Shown here piece after piece: positions 51,802 through 60,626 of a stretch of 64,000 bases of DNA. Source of the stretch: Novosphingobium album (ex Liu et al. 2023). GTDB taxonomy: Bacteria; Pseudomonadota; Alphaproteobacteria; Sphingomonadales; Sphingomonadaceae. Made by a program: the position numbers and the translations under genes. The stretch's first letter is position 1. The number at the start of each line of letters is the position of its first letter. The stretch covers positions 62,001 through 126,000 of the forward strand of contig NZ_JARESE010000070.1 in NCBI RefSeq assembly GCF_029076845.1, given 5' to 3'. The notes beneath the pieces were generated by a model that was not told the origin of the DNA, made no database searches, and saw only the letters and a program-made list of their open reading frames with translations.

Positions 51802-52947
51802 TTAGCCCGCCTTGCTGGGCAGTTCGGCGACGGCGGTGCCGAAAGCGGAAAGCTCGCCGCGATGCGTGGTCGCCTTCTGCTCGACCTCGACGAACTTCTT
51901 GCCGCCTTCCTCGAACTTGCGCGTTACTTCGCCCGTGATGACGATGGCGTCGCCGTCCGGGTTGTGCCGACGGATCTGGCAGTTCGACTGGGTGAGGAAG
52001 CCGTCATCGCCGATCCAGTTGGTCATGTGGTGGGTCAGCCACGAGCAGCGCTCCGGGCCGTAATCGTAAGCGCCTGGCGCGCCGACTTCCAGCGCGAAGG
52101 CTTCGTCCCAGTGCACGCGCTCGGGGCAATCGGGCACGTTGAAGCGGTTGCGGATGCCCAGGCCCGGGTGCGCCTTCTGCATCTTGTAGGCCAGCTTGTT
52201 GGCGCGGATGTAAAGGCCGCCCCAGCCCTGCGCATAGCAGATGAAGCCGGTGACGGTCATCGGGCCCTTCATGATCGGCGGCAGCTTGTCGCCGACGTTC
52301 ACATCTTCCCAATAGCGCGGGGTGGCGCCGCGAATTTCCTCGCGGTCATAGATGTCGTAGAATTCGTCGAGCTGTTCCTGGGTGAACGGCTCCACGCGGC
52401 CGCGCGCCTCGGTGTACTTGGTGCCACGCTCGCGCGCTTCGTCGCGATCGGTGCGGAACACCCACGAATCGGCGCCGGCGACGTGATCGCCCGACTGGTT
52501 GTAGAAATCGACGTGGTAGATCTGCTGGAACGAGCGGCCGGCGAACTTGGTCTGGTGCTCGACCAGATCCTTCAGATAGGCTTCGGCGCGGATCGTGTCG
52601 TTGCGCAGCACCGGCTTGTGCCAGGTCCAGTCGGCGCCGGCCCACATCGCGTGGACGCCCGAAAGGCCGCCGCAATAGCCCGAGACGATGCGGCTGGTGG
52701 TGAACAGGAACGAAGGCAGCGCCACGATCGTGCCGTACCTGGTCTGGGCCGCGTATTCGGGATCGCACCACAGCGGATTGTCGTCGCCAATGCCGTGGGC
52801 ATAGTGGCGGATCGCATCGCGCGTGGCTTCATAGTTCCACGGCTCGATGGTGTTCTCGATCTTCACGCCGATGCGCTGGCGGAGATCGTCGAGGCCTTCC
52901 TCGGTGATCTTGGGGAACTTGCTGATGGGTTCTGCGGTGGTTGCCAT
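51802..52947 (-). CDS. FAS1-like/MaoC-family acyl-CoA dehydratase
   Basis: A 381-residue double-hotdog protein. The N-terminal hotdog has IEPWNYEATRDAIRHYAHGIGDDNPLWCD, a hydratase-type helix (key part AIRHYAHGIGDDNPLW), then VLRNDTIRAEAYLKDLVE. The second half has WEDVNVGDKLPPIMKGPMTVTGFICYAQGW (key part GDKLPPIMKGPMTV), a further hotdog core, and ends CQIRRHNPDGDAIVITGEVTRKF. Such proteins hydrate enoyl-CoAs or dehydrate 3-hydroxyacyl-CoAs, for example in steroid side-chain degradation. ATG 52947 has AGGAGAG upstream. It lies 59 bp downstream of the acyl-CoA ligase. Confidence 0.88.
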   Translation of the reverse strand: MATTAEPISKFPKITEEGLDDLRQRIGVKIENTIEPWNYEATRDAIRHYAHGIGDDNPLWCDPEYAAQTRYGTIVALPSFLFTTSRIVSGYCGGLSGVHAMWAGADWTWHKPVLRNDTIRAEAYLKDLVEHQTKFAGRSFQQIYHVDFYNQSGDHVAGADSWVFRTDRDEARERGTKYTEARGRVEPFTQEQLDEFYDIYDREEIRGATPRYWEDVNVGDKLPPIMKGPMTVTGFICYAQGWGGLYIRANKLAYKMQKAHPGLGIRNRFNVPDCPERVHWDEAFALEVGAPGAYDYGPERCSWLTHHMTNWIGDDGFLTQSNCQIRRHNPDGDAIVITGEVTRKFEEGGKKFVEVEQKATTHRGELSAFGTAVAELPSKAG

Positions 52948-53006
52948 GTTTTCTCTCCTGGGATCGTGGCGCGGCCCCGTCGGGTGACGACGCGGCCGGA
53001 AAAGGG

Positions 53007-54599
53007 TCAGTTGGCCAGTTCGGCGGCCTTGGCCGCCTCGCGGTCGCGCAGCATCTTGCGGTGGACCTTGCCGGCGGGGTTCTTGGGCAGTTCGTCAACG
53101 AACTCGACGATGCGCGGGAATTCGTGCTGCGCCAGCTTTTCGCGGGTGAAGTCCTGCAATTCCTTGACGAATTCGTCGCTGGGCGCGCGGTTGGCGACGA
53201 CGAAGGCTTTCACCACCTGGCCGCGCTTATCGTCAGGCACGCCGATCACGCCGCATTCCAGCACGTTGTCATGGCGCAGCATGGTGTTCTCGATCTCGAC
53301 CGCCGACATCGTCCAGCCGGCCGAGATGATCACGTCGTCGGCCCGGCCGCAGTGATAGAAATAGCCGTCCCCGTCGATCTTCGCGCGGTCCTTGGTGGTC
53401 ATCCAGCCGCCGCCGCGCCACAGCATCAGCTCGCCGATCTCGCCGGGGTCGCACAAGCTGCCGTCGGGGCGGTGGACTTCCAGCTTCTGGCCTGGAACCG
53501 CCTTGCCCAGCGAGCCGGGCTTGACGTGGAAATCCTTCGCGCCGGGATAGTTCACCAGCACCACGCCGATCTCGGTGGTGCCGTACATCGAGCAGGCCGG
53601 AACCTTGAAGTATTCGTCGATCCATTCCAGCGTGGCCGGGTCGATCGGTTCGCCGGTGAAGGACAGCTTGTTGAAATGGAAGGTGAAATCACCGCCCCTG
53701 CCGCTGTTCTTCATCATCCGGTAGTGAGTCGCGGCGGCCGACATGTTGGTGATGCCGAAATCGTCGAGCGCCTTCATCAGCCGCACCGGATCGAACCGGC
53801 CGGCGAACGTGCCGGTGGTGACGCCCATCGCCAGCGGCGCCAGCGTGCCGTGCCACAGGCCGTGGCCCCAGGCGGGCGAGGAGGGGCAGAAGAACTCGTC
53901 GCCCGGGCGGATGCCGGTGCCGTAGAGCGCGGCGAACATCAGCGTCACCAGCGTCTTATGCGTGTGCTTGACCGCTTCGGGAAGCTCGCGGGTGGTGCCG
54001 CTGGTGTACTGGAACACCGCCATGTCGCCGGCTTTGGTCTTCGGCGTGTAGGTGCTGGGATACTTGGCGATTTCGGCCAGCAGGCTCTCGTCGGCGACGA
54101 CGACGCGCGGCGTGCCGTCGGCGTTCGCCACCGAACGGGCGAGATCGGCCTTCTCGGCATTGGTGATAAGGATCGCGGGCGTGCAGTCGCCCACGCGCAG
54201 GCGCAGCGCGTCGGGCCCGAACAGGGTGAACAGCGGCACCGAGATCGCCCCGGTCTGCATCGCGCCGAACAGGCAGACGTAGAACGGCAGCGAGGGTTCG
54301 AGCATGAAGGCGATGCGTTCGCCCGGCTGCACGCCCTCGGCATCGAGCCAGTGCGCGAACTGCGCCGCGCCGGCGGCGATCGTATCGAAGCTCAGGATCT
54401 CGTCGGCGCCCGGCCCATCCGGGCCGTCGGCATGGGCGATGCGCACCGCCGGACGGCCCGAGCCGTCGGCATGGCGCGTGATGCACTCGTGCGCGATGTT
54501 CAGGTGCTCGCGGTCGCCATCGAACAAGTCCCACAGCGCGGCGGAACTGGCGTGCGCCTGGGCGTCCGCATAGCTCGTCAGGTCGGTCAGTTTCGGCAT
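53007..54599 (-). CDS. AMP-forming acyl-CoA synthetase
   Basis: A 530-residue ANL-superfamily ligase that activates a carboxylic acid as its acyl-AMP and then acyl-CoA. The P-loop-like motif is QYTSGTTRELPEAVKHTH, an unusual variant without the usual PKG. SMYGTTEIGVVLVNYPG is the acid/adenine region, DGYFYHCGRADDVIISAGWT the hinge, and NPAGKVHRKMLRDRE holds the catalytic Lys. Substrate specificity cannot be read. It diverges from the IclR gene across 118 bp that carry an operator-like palindrome, and it is the first gene of the acyl-CoA module. Confidence 0.93.
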   Translation of the reverse strand: MPKLTDLTSYADAQAHASSAALWDLFDGDREHLNIAHECITRHADGSGRPAVRIAHADGPDGPGADEILSFDTIAAGAAQFAHWLDAEGVQPGERIAFMLEPSLPFYVCLFGAMQTGAISVPLFTLFGPDALRLRVGDCTPAILITNAEKADLARSVANADGTPRVVVADESLLAEIAKYPSTYTPKTKAGDMAVFQYTSGTTRELPEAVKHTHKTLVTLMFAALYGTGIRPGDEFFCPSSPAWGHGLWHGTLAPLAMGVTTGTFAGRFDPVRLMKALDDFGITNMSAAATHYRMMKNSGRGGDFTFHFNKLSFTGEPIDPATLEWIDEYFKVPACSMYGTTEIGVVLVNYPGAKDFHVKPGSLGKAVPGQKLEVHRPDGSLCDPGEIGELMLWRGGGWMTTKDRAKIDGDGYFYHCGRADDVIISAGWTMSAVEIENTMLRHDNVLECGVIGVPDDKRGQVVKAFVVANRAPSDEFVKELQDFTREKLAQHEFPRIVEFVDELPKNPAGKVHRKMLRDREAAKAAELAN

Positions 54600-54694
54600 T
54601 CGCCTTCCTTCCGGCGCGTCGCTTACGCGAGTCGCGCCTCCTCTTCCGCTTGTGATGGCGGCGCTTTGGCATAATCGCCTTGCTATTGCAAATG

Positions 54695-54709
54695 TTGAAT
54701 GATATTCAA
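54695..54709. promoter_or_regulatory. IclR-type operator candidate TTGAAT-GAT-ATTCAA
   Basis: A perfect 15-bp palindrome, the size typical for IclR-family sites, 9 bp before the IclR start and within the divergent spacer to the ligase. A second overlapping site (54704-54719, ATTCAATATATCGAAT) matches 14 of 16 positions of the palindrome at 22193-22208. Confidence 0.7.
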
Positions 54710-54717
54710 TATATCGA

Positions 54718-55518
54718 ATGATAGAGATCGACGATCCCACCGCCGAAGCCGGCCTTGCCGCCACGGTGAAAGCCAGCAAGGCGCCCGCCATCTCGCGCGC
54801 CGCCGCGATCCTGCGCCTGCTGGGCAAGCGCGGCACGCCGCTGGGGGTGCAGACCATCGCGCGCGAGCTGGGGCTGGTGCCCAGCACCTGCCTTTACGTG
54901 CTGCGCGCGCTGGTGGAGGAGGAACTGGTCGCCTTCGATGCCGATACCAAGCGCTATTCGCTCGACGCCGGGGTGCTCACGCTGGCGCGGGCCTGGCTGC
55001 GGCGCGATCAGTTCCACGATCTGGCCCAGCCGGTGCTCGACCGGCTGAGCCAGGAGTTCGGCCTGACGACGCTGGGCGTGCAGCTATACGGCCTTGATCA
55101 CATCATCGTCACGGCGATGTCGCAATCGAGCCAGAACTTCCAGCTTTCCACCCAGGTCGGCAGCCGTTTCCCCGCGCTGGTCTCGGCCACCGGGCGCTGC
55201 ATCGCCGCGTTCGGCGAATGGCCGGAGGCGCAGCTCAGGCCGCGCTTCGACAAGCTGCGCTGGGAAGACGCGCCAAGCTGGGAGGAATGGCGCGCGCAAG
55301 TCGCCGAAGCGCGCGCCACCGGCGTCGCGGTCGATCGCGGGCACTACATCTCGGGCGTCACCGTGGTCGCCGCGCCGGTGTGGAAAGCGCCGGGCCGCCC
55401 CAGCCACGCGCTCGTCGCCATCGGCATCGGCAGCGCGGTACGCGGCGAGGGGCTGCCTCGCCTCAAGGAAGCGCTGCTGGCGGCGGCGCGCAGCCTGAGC
55501 GAGCAGTTGTCGGGTTAG
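54718..55518 (+). CDS. IclR-family transcriptional regulator
   Basis: A 266-residue regulator with an N-terminal winged HTH (AISRAAAILRLLGKRGTPLGVQTIARELGLVPSTCLYVLRAL, key part GVQTIARELGLVPSTCLYVL) and an IclR effector domain (LDRLSQEFGLTTLGVQLYG, GSRFPALVSATGRCIAAFG, GVTVVAAPVW). The C-terminal effector domain binds a pathway metabolite. ATG 54718 lies against the palindromes, so autoregulation is likely. It diverges from the acyl-CoA ligase and converges with the MaoC gene, placing it in the centre of the acyl-CoA module. Confidence 0.94.
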   Translation: MIEIDDPTAEAGLAATVKASKAPAISRAAAILRLLGKRGTPLGVQTIARELGLVPSTCLYVLRALVEEELVAFDADTKRYSLDAGVLTLARAWLRRDQFHDLAQPVLDRLSQEFGLTTLGVQLYGLDHIIVTAMSQSSQNFQLSTQVGSRFPALVSATGRCIAAFGEWPEAQLRPRFDKLRWEDAPSWEEWRAQVAEARATGVAVDRGHYISGVTVVAAPVWKAPGRPSHALVAIGIGSAVRGEGLPRLKEALLAAARSLSEQLSG

Positions 55519-55530
55519 GACGAGATCGTC

Positions 55531-55983
55531 TCAGGCTGGTTTCTTCTTCATCAACACGGTGCGCAGCATCGAGAGCGCCACTTCGCCGCGCTGGTTGGTC
55601 AATTCGTGCTTGAACACGACGATGCCCTGGGTCGGCCGCGATTTCGATTCGCGCAGCTCCACCACTTCGCTGGTGCAAGTGAGCGTATCGCCGATGAAGG
55701 TCGGCCTGGGCGTCACCACCTTGTCGAAGCCCAGGTTGGCGACAAGCGTGCCCACGGTGGTATCGGCGATCGAGAGCCCGACCGCGAGCGAGAAGGTGAA
55801 GGTGGAGTTCACCAGGATCTGGCCGAACTCGCTGGCCCTGGCGGCCTCGGCATCGAGGTGCAGCGGCTGCATGTTGTGCGTCATCGCCGAGAACAGCAGG
55901 TTGTCGGTCTCGGTCACGGTGCGGCTGGGCTGGTGGGTGATCCTGTCGCCCAGCGTCCATTCGTCGAAATAGCGGCCTGCCAC
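55531..55983 (-). CDS. MaoC-family enoyl-CoA hydratase-like protein
   Basis: A 150-residue single-hotdog protein of the MaoC type. RYFDEWTLGDRITHQPSRTVTETDNLLF and MTHNMQPLHLDAEAAR carry the hydratase-type Asp and the nearby His (the D-x4-H region). Later strands GLSIADTTVGTLVANLGFD and FIGDTLTCTSEVVELRESKS complete the hotdog. It converges with IclR and belongs to the CoA-ester group, probably hydrating an enoyl-CoA. The GTG start at 55983 has GGGAGGAG upstream. It is shorter than canonical MaoC, as expected for a single-domain form. Confidence 0.88.
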   Translation of the reverse strand: MAGRYFDEWTLGDRITHQPSRTVTETDNLLFSAMTHNMQPLHLDAEAARASEFGQILVNSTFTFSLAVGLSIADTTVGTLVANLGFDKVVTPRPTFIGDTLTCTSEVVELRESKSRPTQGIVVFKHELTNQRGEVALSMLRTVLMKKKPA

Positions 55984-56126
55984 CTTGCGTCTCCTCCCGT
56001 GCGTCGCGCCGCCGTTACCCCGCCGAAGCGGACGCGGCAAGCCGGGTGGTGGTCAGCGCCGCGTCACGCGGGCAATCCGGCGGCTGCCGCCCTTGGGGCC
56101 GATCACGCGAGGAATGGGCCCTGACC

Positions 56127-56531
56127 CTAGTTCGCCGCGCGCCAGACCTGCTCGTCGGAAGTCCGCAGCGCTTCCAGCGCTTCCTCCACCCGGAACACGA
56201 CATAGGCCGGATCGCAAGGCTTGCGCAGATAGGCGTTGGCCCCGGCGTAAAGCGCGATGTCCTCGTCCGACTGGCTGCGGCAGCCGGTGAGCATCAGCAC
56301 CGGCAGGTTCCACAGCGCTTGGTCGCACCGGATATGCTTGAGCACCGCCACGCCGTGCATTTCGGGCATGTCGCAATCGAGGATGACCAGATGCGGCCGC
56401 ATCGTCAGGATCGTGCGCAAGGCGTCATAGCCGTTGCCCAGCAGCCCCACCGCATGGCCCGCGTCCATCAGCGCGTTCTGCAACATGCAGCCCATCAGGT
56501 CATCATCGTCGGCGATCAGGATACGGGCCAT
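56127..56531 (-). CDS. Single-domain response regulator (CheY-like)
   Basis: A 134-residue receiver. ILIADDDDLMGCMLQNALMD supplies the acidic cluster, Asp52 in LVILDCDMPEMHG is the phospho-acceptor, VLMLTGCRS supplies Thr and AYLRKPCDP the Lys, so the site is complete. There is no output domain. The start at 56531 overlaps the end of the HPt gene by 16 bp, so the two are translated together, and a phosphate exchange between them is likely. It is the last gene of the minus-strand signalling run. Confidence 0.92.
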   Translation of the reverse strand: MARILIADDDDLMGCMLQNALMDAGHAVGLLGNGYDALRTILTMRPHLVILDCDMPEMHGVAVLKHIRCDQALWNLPVLMLTGCRSQSDEDIALYAGANAYLRKPCDPAYVVFRVEEALEALRTSDEQVWRAAN

Positions 56532-56839
56532 GCCACTCTCCCTTCATGAAACATGATTTCGCGGATCGAACCGATCAGCGCCTCGCGCCGCTCGGGCGCG
56601 CAATTGCGCAGGGCCGCCTCGGATTCCGCCGCGATCGTGCCCAGCCGGGGATCGCCGAACAGCCCGGCGACGCCCGCCAGCTTGTGCAGCGATGTCACCA
56701 GCGCGGCGACGCGCGCCTCGTCCCGGCAGTTCTGCCGTCCGAACTCCCCCAGGGAGCGCAGGCAATCGCGCTTTCGTGCTTCGTACTTCGCCTGCAGTTC
56801 GGGAGATCGAACCGCGGTTTGCATGGTATGCTCGGGCAT
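56516..56839 (-). CDS. Stand-alone HPt (histidine phosphotransfer) protein
   Basis: A 107-residue helical protein. The HPt motif is TSLHKLAGVAGLFGDPRLG, an H-x-L-A-G variant of the usual H-x-L-K-G, with the phospho-accepting His near residue 55, followed by an acidic helix AAESEAALRNCAPERREALI. HPt proteins shuttle phosphoryl groups between hybrid kinases and receivers. ATG 56839 is used; a TTG three codons earlier is possible. It overlaps the downstream receiver gene. It lies 139 bp downstream of the large hybrid kinase, its probable donor. Confidence 0.8.
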   Translation of the reverse strand: MPEHTMQTAVRSPELQAKYEARKRDCLRSLGEFGRQNCRDEARVAALVTSLHKLAGVAGLFGDPRLGTIAAESEAALRNCAPERREALIGSIREIMFHEGRVAWPVS

Positions 56840-56978
56840 CTTGTCCAACGCTCCTGTGTTCGCGCCAAAACAATTCGCCTGATAGCGGACCTGAATTCTC
56901 CGGCCCCCGGTTCCGCCCCTCTTCGAATCCCTTATCGCAAAAATGCGCTCAAATTCGCGTTAGCGGGTCACTGGGGGT

Positions 56979-59045
56979 TTATCCGTGGATCGCCGCGGGC
57001 TCCCGGCCGGCGCGCCAGCCATCGGTGCTGAGGAAGCCGGCGGTATCGACGCGTAGCGCGTTGAATTCCTGGCAGACGCCGGCCATCGCCTCCACTTCGA
57101 GGCGGCCCGAGCGCAGGTCGCACGTCGCCTCGGCCGCCGCGACCGCCGCCTGCAGCCGGCGCGCGCCAATCATGCCGGCGCTGCCCTTGAGCTGGTGCAG
57201 GCGCCGCCGCCGCACGTCCACGCGCGGTTCCTCGGCCAGCCGGGCGATATCGTGGTATTCTTCAAGCAGGCGGCGCAGCACGCGGCGGAAATGCCCCTGG
57301 TCATCGCCAATCCGCGCCCGCACGTCGGCCACGTCGATGCAGGCGAAAGCCGGCCAGGCATCGCTTGCGGACGGCGCAGCGGCCGGCGCCCGCCGCTCCG
57401 GTCCGGCCCCGTCGCGCGGCTGCGCCTCGACATGCTGGCGGACCGTGGCGACAAGGTGGCCGACATCGAACGGCTTGGGGATCAGCCCGTCCATGCCGCC
57501 CAGCTCGATGCCCGGATCGCGGCCGTTGGAAGCGCCGGCGGTCAGCGCCAGCACGACCGGACGGTCCCGGCCCAGCGCCGCCTCGATCCGGCGGAAGGCG
57601 TCATAGCCGTCCAGCACCGGCATCTGCAGGTCCATCAGGACAAGATCGACCGGACGCGATCCCTGGAGGACGAATTCCACCGCCTCCTGCCCGTTGGTCG
57701 CGGTCTCCACTTCGGCGCCCTGGATCTTCAGGATATGCGCGGCGACTTCGAGATTGATGTCGCAATCGTCAACCAGCAGCACGCGCAGGCCATCGAGCCC
57801 GCGCTCGGCCGGCAAGGGCTCGGCCTGGGGCGCCTGGGAGCGGCGCGCCTCGCGATAGGGTTCGAACGGCAGCTCGATCCAGAACGTGCTGCCCTGCCCC
57901 GGCTCGCTGCTGGCGCCGATCGTGCCGCCCATCAGCATGACAAGCTCGCGCGAGATCGACAGGCCCAGCCCGGTGCCGCCATAGCGCCGCGTGGTCGAGG
58001 AATCGGCCTGCACGAAAGGCTCGAACAGGTGTTCGAGCGTGTCGGGCGCGATGCCGATGCCGGTATCGGCCACTTCGAAGCGCACGCGCCGGTCCTTGCC
58101 CGCCACGCGCAGCGCGACCGAGAGGCGGACCTCGCCGGCTTCGGTGAACTTGAACGCATTGGTCAGCAGGTTGAGCAGGATCTGGTGCAGCCGCGAGGGA
58201 TCGCCCATGATCCGCGCGGGCAATTCCCCGGCGACCTGACTGACGAAGCGCACCGGCCGCTCGGCGATCTGCACTTCGACCAGATCGCGCAAGTCATGCA
58301 CGACGCTGTGCAGCGAAAAGGGAATCCGCTCGATCGCCATTTCCGACGCGCCGAGCTTGGAGGCATCGAGCACGTTGTTGATGATCGAGAGCAGCGTCTT
58401 GCTCGCCACCTTGATCTTGCCGACGAGATCGGCCTGGCCGGGATCGAGCGCCGTGCGTTCGAGCAGATAGGACAGGCCGATCACGGTGTTGAGCGGCGTG
58501 CGGATCTCATGGCTCATGTTGGCGACGAACAGGCTCTTGGCACGCGCGGCGGCTTCGGCGCGCTCGGCCGCTTCGAGCAGCGACTGTTCGTAATCGCGCT
58601 GCATCGTGTCGGCCAGCGTGCGGAACCGCAGCTCGGCGCTGCGCTGGCGCTCCTCGATGGCGGCGCGGGCCATCGCGCCTTCGATCACGCGCTGCAACCT
58701 CAGGCCGTCGAGGTTCGACTTGGTGACATAGTCGGCCACGCCGCTGCGGATCGCCTCCACGATCAGGCTTTCGGCCTCGTGCAGCGTGATCAGGATGACC
58801 GGGCAGATCTCCGGCCGATGCCCGACGATATCGGGCATGAGTTCCAGCCCCAGCGCGCCATCGAGCTGGTAATCGAGCAGGATGCAGTCGAACGCGCCCG
58901 CGCCCAGCGCCGCGCGCGCCTCGTCCAGCGAACGGGCTTCGACCATTTCGTATTCGCAGCCTGACTTGCCGAGCAGCCGGACGGTCGTCTCGCGATCGAC
59001 ATCGTCGTCATCGACCAGCAGGAATCGCGGGCATTCGTGTTCCAT
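56979..59045 (-). CDS. Hybrid histidine kinase (receiver, HisKA, HATPase, receiver, HPt)
   Basis: A 688-residue soluble hybrid kinase. Order: receiver with Asp58 (FLLVDDDDVDRETTVRLL; CILLDYQLDG), a coiled-coil rich in Ala/Glu/Arg, HisKA with NMSHEIRTPLNTVIGLSYLL, HATPase (LHQILLNLLTNAFKFTEAGE; VADTGIGIAP; GGTGLGLSISRELVML), second receiver (VLLVDDCDINLEVAAHIL; LVLMDLQMPVLDGYDAF), and a C-terminal HPt (LHQLKGSAGMIGARRL). It lacks transmembrane helices and a recognisable sensor other than the first receiver, so it may be driven by another kinase. ATG 59045 is used; a GTG at 59057 overlapping the previous stop is possible. Confidence 0.92.
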   Translation of the reverse strand: MEHECPRFLLVDDDDVDRETTVRLLGKSGCEYEMVEARSLDEARAALGAGAFDCILLDYQLDGALGLELMPDIVGHRPEICPVILITLHEAESLIVEAIRSGVADYVTKSNLDGLRLQRVIEGAMARAAIEERQRSAELRFRTLADTMQRDYEQSLLEAAERAEAAARAKSLFVANMSHEIRTPLNTVIGLSYLLERTALDPGQADLVGKIKVASKTLLSIINNVLDASKLGASEMAIERIPFSLHSVVHDLRDLVEVQIAERPVRFVSQVAGELPARIMGDPSRLHQILLNLLTNAFKFTEAGEVRLSVALRVAGKDRRVRFEVADTGIGIAPDTLEHLFEPFVQADSSTTRRYGGTGLGLSISRELVMLMGGTIGASSEPGQGSTFWIELPFEPYREARRSQAPQAEPLPAERGLDGLRVLLVDDCDINLEVAAHILKIQGAEVETATNGQEAVEFVLQGSRPVDLVLMDLQMPVLDGYDAFRRIEAALGRDRPVVLALTAGASNGRDPGIELGGMDGLIPKPFDVGHLVATVRQHVEAQPRDGAGPERRAPAAAPSASDAWPAFACIDVADVRARIGDDQGHFRRVLRRLLEEYHDIARLAEEPRVDVRRRRLHQLKGSAGMIGARRLQAAVAAAEATCDLRSGRLEVEAMAGVCQEFNALRVDTAGFLSTDGWRAGREPAAIHG

Positions 59046-59056
59046 GGCCAGCCCCA

Positions 59057-59482
59057 CTAGACCGGCAAGTCCACCGCCGAACTGTATTCGCCCAGAAGCC
59101 TTGCGAGCCCGGCGAACTTCGGACCGATGCTGGATTTCACCATGTAGCCGGCGACATGCCAGGAATAGGCGGACGAACGGTCGGTCTCGACATCCGAGGT
59201 GGTGAGCACGAAGATCACGCTGTCGCGCAATTCCGGGCTGCCGCGCACCGCTTCCAGGAATTCGAAGCCGTTCATGCGCGGCATGTTGAGATCGAGCAGG
59301 ATGATATTGGGCCGATCAACGCTGGCGTCCGCCCGGCCCAGCAGCTTTTCCAGCCCGGCCACGCCATCGCGCGCGGCGATGACGCGAAATTCGCCGGGCA
59401 CTTTCATCAGCGCCCGTTCGACCATTTCGGCCGTGATATCGTCATCGTCGATAACGAGCACATCCACCTTGTCGTCAGTCAT
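59057..59482 (-). CDS. Single-domain response regulator (Rcp1-like)
   Basis: A 141-residue receiver of the phytochrome-associated Rcp1 type: VLVIDDDDITAEMVERAL, a long alpha-beta segment, Asp64 in ILLDLNMPRMNGFEFLEAV, VIFVLTTSD with Thr, and VAGYMVKSSIG with Lys. It has all catalytic residues and no output domain. Its start overlaps the end of the PAS kinase gene by 8 bp, so that kinase is the most likely partner. The hybrid kinase gene begins at or just after its stop, giving a three-gene relay unit. Confidence 0.93.
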   Translation of the reverse strand: MTDDKVDVLVIDDDDITAEMVERALMKVPGEFRVIAARDGVAGLEKLLGRADASVDRPNIILLDLNMPRMNGFEFLEAVRGSPELRDSVIFVLTTSDVETDRSSAYSWHVAGYMVKSSIGPKFAGLARLLGEYSSAVDLPV

Positions 59483-60626
59483 CGAGATCCGTCCTTACAT
59501 AGCGCGGCCAGGAGACGCGGAAGCGCGTGCCGCGCTCCCCGTCGCGGCTGAAGATCGAAATGGCACCGCCGTGGCGATCGACCAGCCGCTGGACCACCGC
59601 GAGCCCGATCCCCGCGCCCGAGCGCTGCGAGGCGGTGAGCGTCTGGAACAGGCGGAACACGCGTTCCTGCGCGGGCTGGGGAATGCCGGGGCCATCGTCT
59701 TCCACCTCGATGATGCATTCGCTGCCTTCGAAATGGGCGCGGATGGCGATATGGCCGTCCTTGCGATCGTGATGCTTGATCGCGTTGGAAAGCAGGTTGC
59801 GGATCACGGTGGTAAGCGGCGTGCGCGCGCCATCGAACGTGTCCTCGGCCAGATCGGTGGTCACGACCAGCCCGGCCGGCGGATTTTCCAGCTCGATGAT
59901 CTCCGCGACGATGCGGGGCAGCGAGATCGTCTCCAGCTTGCCGATGCTGCGGCCCGCGCGCGCATAGGCGAGCAGATCGTTGATCAGCTTTTCCACCTTG
60001 CCGATGCGCTCGTCCATCCGGTCAAGATTGCGCAGCACGGCCAGCGGCACGTCATCGCCGCAATCCTCGCGGATGAATTCGATCAGGTTGGCGATCCCGC
60101 GGATGGGCGAGCGCAGATCGTGCGAGGCGACGTAAGTGAATTCCTGAAGCTGCATGTTCGCTTCGCGCAGGCGGATCTCGCCGCGCTTGCGCTCGGTGAT
60201 GTCGATGATCGCCGCGCAAGTCATGCGCCCGCCGCTGGTCTCGATCGAATTGAGGCCGATTTCCAGCGGGAACTCGACACCGTCCTTGCGCAGCCCGGTG
60301 AGGTCGCGGCCCTGGCCCATCGCCCGGCCCACGGGCGCGGCGGCATAGCCATCGCGCAAGGTGCGATGGCCGGCGCGGTAGCGGTGCGGCAGCAGCGCCT
60401 CGATCGATTCGCCGACAAGCTCGCCAGGCTCGAACCCGAACATCTCGCTGACGCGCGGGTTCGCGGCGAAGATGCGCCCCGATGCCTCCACCAGCAGCAT
60501 CCCGTGCGGCGCGCTGTCGAAGATGGCGTGAAAGGCGGCGCCGGCATGTTCAAGCCGGGCGCGGTCCGAAACGGCGGCAGGGGCCGCCCGTTCCTCGGCT
60601 TCGCCGCTGACGGGGCCGCTGAACAT
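59475..60626 (-). CDS. PAS-domain sensor histidine kinase
   Basis: A 383-residue cytosolic kinase. PAS domain: AGAAFHAIFDSAPHGMLLVE, EMFGFEPGELVGESIEALLPHRYRAGHRTL (key part GESIEALLPHRYR), and FPLEIGLNSIETSGGR then IIDITERKRGE. HisKA: FTYVASHDLRSPIRGIANLI with the phospho-His, of the phytochrome-kinase-like subfamily. HATPase: VIRNLLSNAIKHHDRKDG, VEDDGPGIPQ, and GAGIGLAVVQRLVDRHGG. No photosensory GAF/PHY domains are encoded. It pairs naturally with the overlapping Rcp1-like receiver. The gene diverges from the FAH-family gene at 61020, with repeat copy D between. Confidence 0.93.
   Translation of the reverse strand: MFSGPVSGEAEERAAPAAVSDRARLEHAGAAFHAIFDSAPHGMLLVEASGRIFAANPRVSEMFGFEPGELVGESIEALLPHRYRAGHRTLRDGYAAAPVGRAMGQGRDLTGLRKDGVEFPLEIGLNSIETSGGRMTCAAIIDITERKRGEIRLREANMQLQEFTYVASHDLRSPIRGIANLIEFIREDCGDDVPLAVLRNLDRMDERIGKVEKLINDLLAYARAGRSIGKLETISLPRIVAEIIELENPPAGLVVTTDLAEDTFDGARTPLTTVIRNLLSNAIKHHDRKDGHIAIRAHFEGSECIIEVEDDGPGIPQPAQERVFRLFQTLTASQRSGAGIGLAVVQRLVDRHGGAISIFSRDGERGTRFRVSWPRYVRTDLDD

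Noticed and set aside
57195..58964. 589-codon open frame opposite the hybrid kinase
   Set aside because: The opposite strand encodes all kinase motifs in order; this frame has none.
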